Source of the DNA: Zeimonas sp046347945
GTDB taxonomy: Bacteria; Pseudomonadota; Gammaproteobacteria; Burkholderiales; Burkholderiaceae_E
Direction: 5' to 3'
DNA length: 64,000 nt
Assembly (NCBI GenBank): GCA_046347945.1
Contig: JAXMFB010000007.1
Span: 62,001-126,000 of the forward strand
Shown: positions 63,693 through 64,000 of the stretch, piece by piece
Layout: the number at the start of each line of letters is the position of its first letter
Position numbering within the stretch: position 1 is the stretch's first letter
The notes under the pieces: generated by a model
What the model saw: the letters and a program-made list of their open reading frames with translations, nothing else
What the model was told of the DNA's origin: nothing
The model's database searches: none
Position numbers and translations under genes: made by a program

Positions 63693-64000
63693 AGCTGCAT
63701 ACCGCGCACACGGCGGGATGGGCGCTGTTCGACGCGAGCCTCCATCGCGACGAGCGCGGCTGGCTGATGGAAGCGCTGCGCCTCGATGCACTGCGCGCAC
63801 ATGCCGGGCCGGTCGAGATCGTCCAGCAGAACCTCAGCCGCAGCCGACGCGGCGTGCTGCGCGGGCTGCACTACCAGCTCGGCGCTCCGCAGGGCAAGCT
63901 GGTGCAGGTGCTCGCCGGGCGCGTCCACGACGTCCTCGTCGACCTGCGCCGCGCATCGCCGTATTTCGGAGCGAGCTTCGCGTTCGACCTGGACGCGGAG
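63689..64000 (+). CDS. rfbC: dTDP-4-dehydrorhamnose 3,5-epimerase, N-terminal part (cut by window end)
   Basis: This frame of 104 residues is open to the end of the window. It has the cupin features QQNLSRSRRGVLRGLHYQ and GKLVQVLAGRVHDVLVDLR of RmlC, then SPYFGASFAFDL. The enzyme epimerises dTDP-4-keto-6-deoxyglucose at C3 and C5. It is translationally coupled to rfbB. The rest, and any rfbA or rfbD, lie outside the window. Confidence 0.9.
   Translation, partial: MKLHTAHTAGWALFDASLHRDERGWLMEALRLDALRAHAGPVEIVQQNLSRSRRGVLRGLHYQLGAPQGKLVQVLAGRVHDVLVDLRRASPYFGASFAFDLDAE

Overview
The window looks like chromosomal DNA of a high-GC betaproteobacterium, most likely Burkholderiales. This rests on GC-rich codon use with GTG starts and many 4-base ATGA/GTGA stop-start overlaps, and on the order pcm - rhodanese - tolC - waaA, a typical Burkholderiales neighbourhood. 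An ANR/FNR-type box and a THI-box thiC leader fit the same picture. No species can be named from the sequence alone. Both ends cut genes: pobA at the left, rfbC at the right.

Layout. 0-5 kb: end of pobA, a Kef-type K+/H+ antiporter, a patatin-like lipase, and a minus-strand unit of ferritin-like protein, small acidic protein and ribosome hibernation factor preceded by an ANR/FNR-like box. 5-13.5 kb: a lone MalK/UgpC-type ATPase, then a minus-strand run pyc - paiB-like - ada/alkA (frameshifted) - ogt - EamA exporter. 13.8-16 kb: a secreted S8 protease lipoprotein translationally coupled to a separate protein that resembles the missing protease prodomain. 16-25 kb: DUF4136-like lipoprotein, pepN, fbp, a PatZ-like lysine acetyltransferase next to an AcuC-like deacetylase, and a CPBP membrane protease.

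25-32 kb is a worn accessory zone. It holds an IS21 istB remnant, an intact ferritin-like diiron protein and an intact hydrolase-LuxR fusion. These are followed by a string of genes broken by single-base indels (NIPSNAP, antibiotic-biosynthesis-monooxygenase, hipBA and a parDE-like toxin-antitoxin pair), ending at the 3' side of a tRNA-Gly(CCC) gene. 32-42 kb: a phospholipase D-like lipoprotein with a perfect 12-bp repeat, thiS-thiG-trmB, a phosphatase - thiD - uppP run, a glycine-zipper protein and AsmA. 42-46 kb: a five-gene ABC importer of the UrtA/AmiC and LivHMGF families. 46-51 kb: pncA, a secreted FGE-like protein and fabA-fabB-fabI. 50.6-51.3 kb holds two long foldback repeats. 51-53.5 kb: thiC with a TPP riboswitch. 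53.5-64 kb: tetR - RND adaptor - RND pump, then pcm - rhodanese - tolC, waaA, and the start of a dTDP-rhamnose operon (rfbB, rfbC).

Functional themes: thiamine synthesis in three separate places (thiSG, thiD, thiC, only thiC visibly under a riboswitch), envelope building (uppP, waaA, rfbBC, AsmA), unsaturated fatty acid synthesis (fabABI), a tripartite efflux pump with its TetR operator, and alkylation repair. The observations most worth checking are the split protease/prodomain pair, the acetyltransferase-deacetylase pair, the ANR-linked ferritin-like/HPF unit, the foldback repeats and the decayed toxin-antitoxin zone beside the tRNA.
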